Shown here one piece after another: positions 1 to 8,314 of a stretch of 26,698 bases of DNA; the first letter of the stretch is position 1, and each line of letters opens with the position of its first letter. The position numbers were made by a program, and so were the translations under genes. The notes beneath the pieces were generated by a model. The model did no database searches and was not told where the DNA came from. It was given only the letters and a program-made list of their open reading frames with translations. The stretch spans positions 1 to 26,698 of the forward strand of contig JAGPKI010000005.1 in assembly GCA_018054005.1 (NCBI GenBank), written 5' to 3'. Source of the DNA: Caldisericia bacterium (GTDB taxonomy: Bacteria > Caldisericota > Caldisericia > UBA6126 > JAGPKI01).

Positions 1-320
1 CTAGAGGCCCATAATTTCAAGATACACTGAAAAAACCTACAAATATATAAATTATACAGAAAAAGAATAAAATATTAATAAATATTTTCAAGTGCTCAAA
101 TTGATTTGTTTAAAATACTTCTTTTTGTGCTTTTTCCGAGAAATCTCCGCTTCCCACATTCATGAATTCGAATATTAGGTATCTATGTTTATTTTATCTA
201 CTGAATTTCCGGGAAAGTGGAATTATCATTACAGTTTTAAGGAAACAGGAAATTGTTCTGTAAATGGAAATACACCGAAGTATTATTGAGGATTTACTAT
301 GCACTTTTACAAGATTTTCT

Positions 321-515
321 TTTAACTTTAACATCTCTTTGTAATTTCTGTCACAATAAGCGTGAAAATAATAACTTTAATCCTTATGTGTGCATCTATA
401 TAACTATACAATTCTATTTATTTACTATAGCTGAAGTTTGATTTTAATAAACTCCAACAAATTTATCAATTAACTAAAAAAAAGATTAATTTTGGAGTTA
501 TTATTTTCGGAGGAA
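321..515 (+). repeat. Dispersed intergenic element, copy 1
   Basis: Two conserved blocks are shared with 11541-11692 and 23690-23848. Block A (about 321-411) contains ATTTCTGTCACAATAAG, GAAAATAATAACTTTAATCC and CTATATAACTA. Block B (489-514) contains TTTTGGAGTT and ATTTTCGGAGGA. They are about 85 bp apart here, against 45-50 in the other copies. A potential stem pairs TTTC (344-347) with GAAA (364-367) around a weaker inner helix. AACTCCAA (450-457) is an exact inverted repeat of TTGGAGTT (492-499), seen only in this copy. Block B ends about 190 bp before the purA start. Function unknown. Confidence 0.75.
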
Positions 516-663
516 CATTAATATAGTAAGGTTAACAATTTTTTTAATGTAAAGCTAATGTTTAATGTTATTTTAAATAAGTTATATAGAAATTAATAAT
601 TTACGTATAAATAGCATAAATAGAGTTCATTTATAGAGCTCTTTTAATTTTACTATCATTGGT

Positions 664-669
664 TATACT
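664..669 (+). promoter_or_regulatory. Probable -10 element of the purine operon promoter
   Basis: TATACT matches the bacterial -10 consensus at five of six positions and would start transcription near 676, leaving about 29 nt before purA with the SD AGGAG (695-699). The -35 region near 641-646 (CTTTTA) is poor, so either an activator is needed or the assignment is wrong. TTGGTT (659-664) with TAGACT (682-687), 17 nt apart, is an alternative. Confidence 0.35.
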
Positions 670-704
670 TATTTAGTGGTTTAGACTTATTATTAGGAGA
701 TGAG

Positions 705-1985
705 ATGAATAAAGTCTGCGCTGTGATTGGACTTCAATGGGGAGATGAAGGTAAAGGAAAACTTGTTCATATTCTTTCCAACAATTTTGATTATGTTGCT
801 AGGTTTAATGGTGGCAATAATGCAGGACATACAATAGTAAAAGAAGGAAAATCCATTATTTTTCATATAATACCATCAGGAATGCTTAATCCTAATTTAT
901 ATGGTATTATAGGTACTGGTACAGTTGTAAATCCTGAAGTACTTATTGAAGAAATTAAAAGCGTGGAGGCTTTTAATGTGAAAGTTGATGGAAGGCTCTT
1001 CATTAGTGATAGAGCTCATCTTATACTACCTTATCATATAATTTTAGATGAAATTACTGAAAAGAAACGTTTCAATAAACTTGGAACAACAAAAAGAGGC
1101 ATAGGGCCAGTTTATACTGATAAATTCTCAAGAGAAGGTTTGAGAGCTGGTGATATGATCGACATTCCTTCTTTTAAAGAGAAACTTTTTAATTCATTAA
1201 ATGAAAAAGAAGAGTTTATAAAAGTTATCACTAATGAAGAAGTTACTATTCCTGATAAAGATGAAATAATTGATAAATACACTTATTATGCGAATTTATT
1301 GAAACCTTTTATAACTGATACAGGAAGAATTTTAAGAAATGCAATTAAAAGTGGTGGTAAAGTATTGCTTGAAGGCGCTCAAGGCACTCTTCTTGACATT
1401 GATCATGGAACATATCCTTTTGTTACTTCTTCTTCTACAATTTCTGGGAGTGCAAGTATTGGTTTAGGTATTCCACCTAAATGTATTGAAAATGTTCTTG
1501 GAATTGTTAAGGCATATACTACGAGAGTAGGTGAAGGACCATTTCCAACTGAACTATTTAATGAAGACAGCACTAAAATTATTGAGAAAGGTAAAGAATT
1601 TGGTGCTACAACCGGCAGGCAAAGACGATGCGGTTGGATTGATATAGTTGCCTTACGTTACGCTGTTGAGATTAACGGTGTAGATGAAATAGCTATAATG
1701 AAGTTAGATGTTTTGGATGAGTTTAAAGAAATCAAAATTTGCACTTCTTATGAACTTGATGGTAAAAAAATTGATTATTATCCTTCAAATGCTTCTAATT
1801 TATGGAAGTGCAAGCCTGTGTATGAGAAACTTTCTGGTTGGATGACAGATATTTCAAAATGTAGGAATTATTCAGATCTACCCATTAATGCGAGACTTTA
1901 CATTGAAAGAATTTCAGAGCTATTAGGAGTCAAAGTTTCTATTGTTTCGGTGGGGCCTGATGAAAAGGAAACAATAAGTCTATGA
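705..1985 (+). CDS. purA: Adenylosuccinate synthetase
   Basis: Cytoplasmic enzyme that joins IMP and aspartate using GTP to give adenylosuccinate, the first step from IMP to AMP. The 426-residue length is usual. The N-terminal GTP loop reads QWGDEGKGK (residues 11-19) and holds the catalytic Asp14; the partner His42 lies in GGNNAGHT. Further family motifs are TTKRGIGPVYTDK and the IMP/GTP-site motif TTGRQRRCGW. Start: ATG 5 nt after AGGAG (695-699). It is the first gene of the purine operon and overlaps purB by 4 nt (ATGA). One oddity is His22 in KLVH just after the P-loop, where most family members have Asp (KIVD). Function is secure. Confidence 0.97.
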   Translation: MNKVCAVIGLQWGDEGKGKLVHILSNNFDYVARFNGGNNAGHTIVKEGKSIIFHIIPSGMLNPNLYGIIGTGTVVNPEVLIEEIKSVEAFNVKVDGRLFISDRAHLILPYHIILDEITEKKRFNKLGTTKRGIGPVYTDKFSREGLRAGDMIDIPSFKEKLFNSLNEKEEFIKVITNEEVTIPDKDEIIDKYTYYANLLKPFITDTGRILRNAIKSGGKVLLEGAQGTLLDIDHGTYPFVTSSSTISGSASIGLGIPPKCIENVLGIVKAYTTRVGEGPFPTELFNEDSTKIIEKGKEFGATTGRQRRCGWIDIVALRYAVEINGVDEIAIMKLDVLDEFKEIKICTSYELDGKKIDYYPSNASNLWKCKPVYEKLSGWMTDISKCRNYSDLPINARLYIERISELLGVKVSIVSVGPDEKETISL

Positions 1986-3292
1986 TTAAAAGATATACCC
2001 TTCAAAATATGAAGAATGTTTGGTCAGAAGAGACTAAATTTTCAAAGATGCTTGAAATTGAGCTTCTTATATGCGAAGCATGGAATAAACTCGGGAAAAT
2101 ACCAGATAATAGTCTTTTAAATATTAAAAATAAAGCTAAATTTAATATTGAAAGAATAAAAGAAATTGAAAAAGTTACAAATCACGATGTTATAGCTTTT
2201 GTTACAAATGTTTCTGAAAATATAGGTGTTGATGGAAGATTTATTCATATGGGAGCAACTTCATCCGATATACTTGATACTGCTCTTGCCCTTCAAATGA
2301 GAGATGCAGTAGATATTTTAATTGATGACCTATTAAAACTTAAAGATGCATTGAGAGAAAAGGCTATTAAATATAAAAATTTGCTAACTATAGGGAGAAC
2401 TCATGGTATCCATGCTGAGCCTACATCGTTTGGTTTGAAATTTGCATTGTGGTTTACTGAAACAAAAAAGAACATTGAAAGAATGATATGGGTAAAAGAT
2501 GAGATATCCATTGGTAAGCTTTCCGGTGCTGTTGGTAATTTTGCCAATACTGATCCATTTGTGGAAGAATATGTTTTGAATAAACTTAATTTAAAGCCAG
2601 CTTTAGTTTCTACTCAGATTATTCAGAGGGATGTTCATGCTCTTCTTTTAAATATAATTGCCTTGATTGGCTCTTCGCTTGACAAATATGCGCTTGAAAT
2701 AAGAAATTTACAGAGAACTGAAGTTTCTGAGGTTTCTGAACCATTTACAGCAGGACAAAAGGGTTCTTCTGCTATGCCACATAAAAAGAATCCAATTATT
2801 TGTGAACGTATTTGCGGCCTTGCAAGAGTATTGAGGGGTTATTCCATTACTTCGCTTGAAAACATTCCATTATGGCATGAGAGAGATATTTCTCATTCGA
2901 GTGCAGAAAGAATTATTCTTCCTGATGCAACAACACTTCTGGATTATATGATAAACAAATTTATCTTCGTAGTTAATGACTTAGAAGTGTACGATGATAA
3001 AATTTTAAAAAATGTAGAACTCACTAAAGGAAGATATTTTTCTGAAAGAGTTCTTACTTATCTAATAGAAGAAAAGGGATTTTCACGAGAAGAAGCTTAT
3101 AGTATAGTTCAGAAAGTTTCTTTTGAATCTCTTGAGCGAGATATTTCTTTTAAAGATGCCTTGAGAGAGGAAATTGCTCTAAGGGAAGTTTTAAAAGATG
3201 AGGAAATTGATAATCTTTTTGATTTAAAATGGTTTATAAGATATGTTGATTACATATACAAAAGGAGCGGGATAGAAGATGATAAAAGTTGA
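1982..3292 (+). CDS. purB: Adenylosuccinate lyase
   Basis: Fumarase-superfamily enzyme acting twice in purine synthesis: it removes fumarate from SAICAR to give AICAR, and from adenylosuccinate to give AMP. The 436-residue length is typical. Three conserved blocks are visible: FIHMGATSSDILDTA, GRTHGIHAEPTSFG with the catalytic His, and the flexible signature loop GSSAMPHKKNPI with the catalytic Ser. The ATG overlaps the purA stop as ATGA, implying translational coupling. Its 3' end overlaps purS by 14 nt. As a homotetramer it would serve both the upstream (purine ring) and downstream (purA) reactions encoded here. Confidence 0.97.
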   Translation: MIKRYTLQNMKNVWSEETKFSKMLEIELLICEAWNKLGKIPDNSLLNIKNKAKFNIERIKEIEKVTNHDVIAFVTNVSENIGVDGRFIHMGATSSDILDTALALQMRDAVDILIDDLLKLKDALREKAIKYKNLLTIGRTHGIHAEPTSFGLKFALWFTETKKNIERMIWVKDEISIGKLSGAVGNFANTDPFVEEYVLNKLNLKPALVSTQIIQRDVHALLLNIIALIGSSLDKYALEIRNLQRTEVSEVSEPFTAGQKGSSAMPHKKNPIICERICGLARVLRGYSITSLENIPLWHERDISHSSAERIILPDATTLLDYMINKFIFVVNDLEVYDDKILKNVELTKGRYFSERVLTYLIEEKGFSREEAYSIVQKVSFESLERDISFKDALREEIALREVLKDEEIDNLFDLKWFIRYVDYIYKRSGIEDDKS

Positions 3293-3524
3293 AATAAATA
3301 TTGATCCTAAAGATAATATCCTTGATCCACAGGGTAAAACAGTTGAACATGCGTTAAAAAATCTAAATTTTAGCGAAGTAGCAACTGCGAGAATTGGGAA
3401 ACATATTATTCTTACTGTCGACTCGGATGATAAAGCTACTGTTCTAAAGAGATCAAAAGAAATGTGTGACAATTTACTTTCAAATCCTCTAATAGAGAAG
3501 TATTCTGTAAAAATATTAGAATGA
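3279..3524 (+). CDS. purS: Phosphoribosylformylglycinamidine synthase subunit PurS
   Basis: Small 81-residue subunit (family usually about 80-85) that bridges PurQ and PurL in the three-part FGAM synthase and helps pass ammonia from PurQ to PurL. It starts inside the end of purB with a good SD, AAAGGAGC (about 3260-3267), and overlaps purQ by 4 nt (ATGA). The sequence follows the PurS pattern of an N-terminal beta strand (VEINIDPKDNILDPQG), then TVEHALKNLNF and a C-terminal strand. Position between purB and purQ agrees. The reverse-strand frame overlapping this region is a shadow. Confidence 0.93.
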   Translation: MIKVEINIDPKDNILDPQGKTVEHALKNLNFSEVATARIGKHIILTVDSDDKATVLKRSKEMCDNLLSNPLIEKYSVKILE

Positions 3525-4189
3525 TAAAATTCGGAGTTGTTATATTCCCGGGCTCAAACTGCGAACTCGATACTATTTATGTGATTTCAGAAATTATCAA
3601 GCGAGATGTAGTTAAAATTTGGCACAAAGACAAATATCTTCCAGATGTCCAATGTATAGTATTACCAGGGGGTTTTGCATTTGGTGATTATTTAAGGCCT
3701 GGTGCTATTGCATCTCACTCACCAATAATGCAACCAATTAAAGAGTATGTAAAAAGTGGCGGCTTAGTCTTGGGAGTGTGTAATGGTTTCCAGGTTCTTA
3801 CTGAAGCTGATCTTTTACCCGGTGCATTAATCAGAAATATAGGGACAAGATTTGTTTCGAAAAAAATAAAACTAAAAGTAGAAAATAATAATACTCCCTT
3901 TACATCTTTATTTAATAAAGGTGAAATTATTGAGCTACCCATAGCTCACAAAGATGGTAATTATTATGCACCAGGAGAAGTTATTAATGAGATTAAAGCA
4001 AATAATGGTTTAGTTTTATCTTATATTGATAACCCAAATGGTTCAGCAGAAAATATTGCAGGTATTGTAAATAAGCAGTGTAATGTATTTGGGTTAATGC
4101 CCCACCCAGAGAGAGCTTATGAGGAAATTCTTGGCTCCGATGCTGGTTTAAGAATATTTAGTTCGATTGTTAATTACTTGGAGAGTTAA
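3521..4189 (+). CDS. purQ: Phosphoribosylformylglycinamidine synthase, glutaminase subunit PurQ
   Basis: Class I glutamine amidotransferase that releases ammonia from glutamine for PurL, converting FGAR to FGAM. At 222 residues it is the usual size of the free-standing subunit. The nucleophile is Cys87 in GVCNGFQVL, and the rest of the triad is His195 and Glu197 in MPHPERAYE. The N-terminus FGVVIFPGSNCELDT is typical. It overlaps purS by 4 nt and ends just before the most likely purL start. The separate PurS/PurQ/PurL set is the form found in Firmicutes, archaea and many deep-branching bacteria, not the single long PurL of gammaproteobacteria. Confidence 0.96.
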   Translation: MIKFGVVIFPGSNCELDTIYVISEIIKRDVVKIWHKDKYLPDVQCIVLPGGFAFGDYLRPGAIASHSPIMQPIKEYVKSGGLVLGVCNGFQVLTEADLLPGALIRNIGTRFVSKKIKLKVENNNTPFTSLFNKGEIIELPIAHKDGNYYAPGEVINEIKANNGLVLSYIDNPNGSAENIAGIVNKQCNVFGLMPHPERAYEEILGSDAGLRIFSSIVNYLES

Positions 4190-4193
4190 AGAT

Positions 4194-6311
4194 TTGATTG
4201 AGGAAATTTTAAAAGAGCTTAATTTTTCAAAAAATGATTATGATAAAGTTGTAGAATTGATCGGTAGAGAACCTTTAATTACAGAATTAGGTATTTTTTC
4301 AGCAATGTGGAGCGAACACTGTAGTTATCGTAGTTCTAAGATTTATCTGGATAAATTTCCAAGAGAAGGAGAAAATGTTATTCAGGGGCCTGGTGAAAAT
4401 GCTGGTGTCATAAAAGTAACTGATGAGATTTACCTTGCTTTTAAAGTTGAAAGCCACAATCATCCTTCAGCAGTGGAGCCTTTTCAGGGTGCTGCAACGG
4501 GAGTGGGTGGTATTATAAGAGATATTTTCACAATGGGTGCGAGGCCAATTGCAACTCTTGACTCTTTAAATTTTGGTGATCTTAATTCAAGCAAAACAAG
4601 ATATCTTTTAAATGGTGTGGTGGAGGGGATCTCATTTTATGGCAACTGTGTTGGAGTGCCTACAGTTGGCGGAGAAACTCATTTTGACCCATCATATACA
4701 GAAAATCCTCTTGTCAATGTTATGTGCGTTGGGATTCTCCAAAAAAATAATTTAAGAAAAAGTATAGCAAAGACCTCAAAAGCTAAAGTCATCTATATTG
4801 GAGCTAAAACTGGTAGGGATGGCTTACATGGTGCATCTTTTGCGTCTGGCATTTTAGATGATAACGCAATTAAAAGAAGAGGATCTATTCAAGTGGGAGA
4901 CCCATTTCTTGAAAAATTGCTTATTGAAGCAACTCTTGAAATTATTGAAAAAGATTTAATTGAAGCAATACAGGATATGGGAGCTGCTGGCTTAACCAGC
5001 TCATCTGTGGAAATGGCAGGAAAAGGTGGAAAGGGCATAAAACTTGATTTAGATAAAGTTCCATTAAGAGAAACTGATATGACACCATTTGAGATAATGT
5101 TGTCAGAATCTCAGGAAAGAATGCTTATTATTTCAAAAATAGGCGCTGAAAAAGAAATTAAAGATATACTTGAAAAATGGGAACTTGATTATGCAGAGAT
5201 TGGGGAAATTACTGACTCTGGGTGTATTGAAATTTATTTTAATGGTGAATGTGTTTGCAATTTACCAATGGAGCATCTACTCAATCCTCCACTAAATTTA
5301 ACACATCCAGAGAAAAACATAAAAGAACAAATAAAAGAATCTCCGCCCAACTTCGATCTTGAAACTCTACTTTATGATCCAGCTTTTGGTTCAAAAAGGT
5401 GGATTTACGAACAGTACGATTCGACGCTTTTCTCTAACACAGTTATTCCTCCTGGAAATGGAGCAACTTTACTCCGGGTTAAAGGTACAGATAATTTTAT
5501 AGGGCTAACATTAAATAGTAATGGAAGGTTGTGTATGATAGATCCGTTTTTAGGAGCAGAAACAATTATTGCAATCTCCACAAGGAGAATTTCTGCCCTC
5601 GGCATAAAACCAGCTGCTATTACTGACTGTCTTAATTTTGGTAATCCAAATGATTCCCAAACAATGTGGGAATTTTCAGAATGTGTGAATGGTTTAGCGT
5701 CAGCCTTAAAAGATTTTAATATTCCTGTTGTGTCAGGAAATGTAAGTTTTTACAATGAAGGCAAAACAACCAGAATTAACCCAACTCCTACTATTGGTGT
5801 TGTTGGAACTGGAGAATTAAAATATATTCCTTCAAACCATTTTGTCGATTTTGATGATTTAATTGTCGTTTTTGGTGGTGAGACAAAAAAAGAATATTTC
5901 GATTTTAATGTTCTCCCTGCTCTTTCTTTGGATCTTGAAATATCAGTTCAGGAATTAATACGGACTTTAATAAATAATTGTTTAGTAAAAAGCGTTCAAA
6001 GTATTGATAGGGGCGGTATATATCTTCAATTAGTTAGAAGTATTTATGATTCAGATATAGGTGCAAAAATTGAAAATATACCTCCAGGCTTTAGTGCAGA
6101 AGAATTTTTATTAAGTGAATCTAATAGTAGATATCTTGTGACTATTTCTACAGATAACATTGATAAAGTTACAAATATAGCTGGTAATGAAAAAGTTCTT
6201 ATTATAGGAAAAACTATTAAAGATTACTTTACTATAAATGATAAATTCAATTTAAGAGTATCTGAAATAAAGGATATATATGAAAGGAGCTTTAGAAGAT
6301 TTTTCGATTGA
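4194..6311 (+). CDS. purL: Phosphoribosylformylglycinamidine synthase subunit PurL (short type)
   Basis: ATP-dependent synthetase subunit making FGAM from FGAR and PurQ-derived ammonia. About 705 residues, with two AIRS-like halves. The N-terminal motif LGIFSAMWSEHCSYRSSK holds the catalytic His (residue 42 from this start). It is followed by GPGENAGV, VESHNHPSAVEPFQGAATGVGG and AIQDMGAAGLTSSSVEMA; the second half contains PALSLDLE. Start: an in-frame TTG at 4167 would overlap purQ but has no SD. The TTG at 4194 follows GGAG (4180-4183) with 10 nt spacing and gives the usual N-terminus, so I chose it. The stop overlaps the purF TTG as TTGA. Confidence 0.95.
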   Translation: MIEEILKELNFSKNDYDKVVELIGREPLITELGIFSAMWSEHCSYRSSKIYLDKFPREGENVIQGPGENAGVIKVTDEIYLAFKVESHNHPSAVEPFQGAATGVGGIIRDIFTMGARPIATLDSLNFGDLNSSKTRYLLNGVVEGISFYGNCVGVPTVGGETHFDPSYTENPLVNVMCVGILQKNNLRKSIAKTSKAKVIYIGAKTGRDGLHGASFASGILDDNAIKRRGSIQVGDPFLEKLLIEATLEIIEKDLIEAIQDMGAAGLTSSSVEMAGKGGKGIKLDLDKVPLRETDMTPFEIMLSESQERMLIISKIGAEKEIKDILEKWELDYAEIGEITDSGCIEIYFNGECVCNLPMEHLLNPPLNLTHPEKNIKEQIKESPPNFDLETLLYDPAFGSKRWIYEQYDSTLFSNTVIPPGNGATLLRVKGTDNFIGLTLNSNGRLCMIDPFLGAETIIAISTRRISALGIKPAAITDCLNFGNPNDSQTMWEFSECVNGLASALKDFNIPVVSGNVSFYNEGKTTRINPTPTIGVVGTGELKYIPSNHFVDFDDLIVVFGGETKKEYFDFNVLPALSLDLEISVQELIRTLINNCLVKSVQSIDRGGIYLQLVRSIYDSDIGAKIENIPPGFSAEEFLLSESNSRYLVTISTDNIDKVTNIAGNEKVLIIGKTIKDYFTINDKFNLRVSEIKDIYERSFRRFFD

Positions 6312-7684
6312 AGCAAATACACGAAAATTGCGGACTATTTGCAGTATCTAATATGCGTAATGCAGCATTTTATACTTATCTTGGACTTTTTTCACTCCAA
6401 CACAGAGGGCAAGAAGGTGCAGGGATAGTAGTCTTCGATGGAGAAACTTTTCATAAGCATTGTGGTCCAGGTCTTGTTTCCGAAGTTTTTAATGAAAAAA
6501 ATCTAAAAAGTTTATCTGGCTATGTTTCTATAGGGCATACAAGATATTCAACTTTCGGTGACTCTAAAATTGAAAATCTTCAACCACTTGTTGCAAAAAC
6601 AACGCATGGAACTATAGCGATAGCTCATAATGGGACATTAACAAATGCAATTTCTCTAAGAAACAAACTTGAAAAAAATGGTGCAATATTTTCTACAACC
6701 ACCGATAGCGAGATAATTCTTCATTTAATTGCTCATTCAAAAAAGAGATCGTTAAAAGATGCAATTATTGAAGCACTAAAAGAAGTAGAAGGTGCATATT
6801 CTCTGATTATTCTTAAAGATGATACCCTCTATGCAATAAGAGATCCTAATGGTTTTAGGCCTTTAGTAATTGGCAAAAAAAATTCATCGTATATTATAGC
6901 ATCAGAAACTTGTGCATTAGATATAGTGGGAGGGGAATTTGTTGGAGAAGTGAAGCCTGGAGAGCTTGTTACCATAAAAGGAAATAATATTTTAAGAGAA
7001 CAAATCTTACCAATCAAAAAAAGCAGTTTCTGTATATTTGAATTTATTTATTTTGCAAGACCTGATTCTTGCTTTTTTGGTAAAAATGTAAATAACGTTA
7101 GAGAGCTTGATGGTATGATATTAGCAAATGAAGCAAACATTACTGCTGACTGTGTTGTACCAATTCCAGATTCTGCTCTTGCTATTTCTCTTGGATTTTC
7201 AAAAGGTTCAAGTATAGAGTTTAGGCATGCATTTGTTCGTAATCATTATGTCGGTAGAACGTTCATTGAGCCAGCTCAGAAAATTAGAGATCTGGATGTA
7301 AAAATAAAGCTTAACTTGATCAAGTCCGAAGTAAAAGGAAAAGATGTAGTTATTATAGATGATTCGATTGTAAGGGGAACTACCTCAAAAAAAATAGTTG
7401 AAATTGTAAGAAAAGGTGGTGCAAAAAAAATAAGTTTCTGTGCAGGATTTCCACCTATAAGGTATCCGTGCTATTACGGAATTGATTTTGCAAGAAGAGC
7501 TGAATTGATTGCTGCGAATAAAACAATCGAAGAAATTAGAGATTTAATAGGAGTAGATTATCTAAAGTATATTTCTCCAGAAGGAGTTATTAAAGCAACA
7601 GGAATGGAAGAGAAAGATTTTTGTACAGCTTGTTTCTCTGGGGATTATCCTATTGCTATTAAAGATGTTCCAGCTAAAATTTAG
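6308..7684 (+). CDS. purF: Amidophosphoribosyltransferase (Fe-S type)
   Basis: First committed step of purine synthesis: glutamine-derived ammonia replaces pyrophosphate on PRPP to give phosphoribosylamine. The N-terminal Ntn glutaminase domain has its nucleophile at Cys8 (HENCGLF), so a short propeptide must be removed. The C-terminal domain has the PRPP motif VVIIDDSIVRGTTS. Cys242, Cys388, Cys439 and Cys442 match the four [4Fe-4S] ligands of the Bacillus subtilis enzyme, implying oxygen-sensitive regulation or turnover. It is 458 residues long. The TTG start overlaps the purL stop (TTGA), while the nearest SD (GGAG, 6286-6289) is 18 nt away, so coupled re-initiation is likely. Confidence 0.96.
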   Translation: MKQIHENCGLFAVSNMRNAAFYTYLGLFSLQHRGQEGAGIVVFDGETFHKHCGPGLVSEVFNEKNLKSLSGYVSIGHTRYSTFGDSKIENLQPLVAKTTHGTIAIAHNGTLTNAISLRNKLEKNGAIFSTTTDSEIILHLIAHSKKRSLKDAIIEALKEVEGAYSLIILKDDTLYAIRDPNGFRPLVIGKKNSSYIIASETCALDIVGGEFVGEVKPGELVTIKGNNILREQILPIKKSSFCIFEFIYFARPDSCFFGKNVNNVRELDGMILANEANITADCVVPIPDSALAISLGFSKGSSIEFRHAFVRNHYVGRTFIEPAQKIRDLDVKIKLNLIKSEVKGKDVVIIDDSIVRGTTSKKIVEIVRKGGAKKISFCAGFPPIRYPCYYGIDFARRAELIAANKTIEEIRDLIGVDYLKYISPEGVIKATGMEEKDFCTACFSGDYPIAIKDVPAKI

Positions 7685-7699
7685 GACTATAGTGTTAAA

Positions 7700-8314
7700 A
7701 TGAAAAACATAGCTATTTTTATTTCTGGGAGAGGAAGTAATTTAGAGTCAATTCTTAGAAAACACAAAGAAGGTTATTTTAATTGTAACATTTCATTTGT
7801 TTTATCTAATAAACCTGATGCACGTGGTTTGTCCATAGCTAATAATTATGGAATTAAGACCTTTATATTAGAAAGGAAAAACTTTGAATCAAAAGAGAAA
7901 TTTGAGGAAGAAATTCTTAATAAATTGAATGAACAAAACATTGATCTAATTGTACTCGCTGGTTTTATGATGATACTCTCAAAAAATTTTGTTAATTCAT
8001 TCGGTAAAGATATAATCAATATTCACCCATCACTTTTACCAGCATTTCCAGGTGTTAATTCTCAAAAACGGGCGTTAGATTATGGAGTTAAATTTTCTGG
8101 TTGTACGGTCCACTTTGTTACAGAAGAAGTTGATGGGGGACCAATAATTTTACAAGAGGTTGTCCCCTGTTTTGATGACGATTCAGAAGAATCGTTATCA
8201 GAAAGAATTCTTGAGAGAGAACATTTTATTTTACCCTATGCTATAAAACTAATAACTGAAGATCGTATTATAAGAGTAGGAAGGAGGGTGTTTGTAAAGA
8301 ATGATAAAAATTGA
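7700..8314 (+). CDS. purN: Phosphoribosylglycinamide formyltransferase PurN
   Basis: Transfers a formyl group from 10-formyltetrahydrofolate to GAR, giving FGAR. The 204-residue length fits the folate-dependent PurN rather than the formate-dependent PurT. The phosphate-loop motif SGRGSNLES lies near the start. The catalytic trio is visible as Asn107 and His109 in INIHPSLLPAFPG and Asp145 in EEVDGGP. There is no strong SD: AGGA (7683-7686) is about 13 nt upstream, just past the purF stop. Its 3' end overlaps purH by 14 nt. It implies a working one-carbon folate pool, as does purH. Confidence 0.95.
   Translation: MKNIAIFISGRGSNLESILRKHKEGYFNCNISFVLSNKPDARGLSIANNYGIKTFILERKNFESKEKFEEEILNKLNEQNIDLIVLAGFMMILSKNFVNSFGKDIINIHPSLLPAFPGVNSQKRALDYGVKFSGCTVHFVTEEVDGGPIILQEVVPCFDDDSEESLSERILEREHFILPYAIKLITEDRIIRVGRRVFVKNDKN

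Larger units (their letters stand above)
1..704. other. Non-coding AT-rich region upstream of the purine operon
   Basis: No convincing gene is seen in these 704 bases. The one open frame of any length (253-441) has no SD and a biased composition, and its similarity to the repeat at 11541-11692 is at DNA level with indels, so I do not call it. The stretch holds copy 1 of a dispersed intergenic element (about 321-515) and a likely purA promoter (664-669). Bases 1-320 show no feature I can name, only small palindromes such as ATTCATGAAT near 159-168. No purine-riboswitch core was recognised. Confidence 0.7.

Noticed and set aside
253..441. 62-codon frame in the first intergenic region
   Set aside because: No SD, unusual composition, and it overlaps element block A, where the other copies have indels and stops.
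364..508. 12-nt exact complement between block A (GAAAATAATAAC) and block B (GTTATTATTTTC) in copy 1
   Set aside because: Reduced to about 10 pairs in copy 2 and not kept in copy 3, with no compensating changes; AT-rich sequence makes chance pairing easy.
1..704. Purine riboswitch before purA
   Set aside because: The conserved purine-aptamer core could not be found on the plus strand.
4167..4193. Earlier TTG start for purL
   Set aside because: No SD, overlaps purQ, and adds residues not usual at the PurL N-terminus; TTG 4194 has a GGAG at 10 nt.
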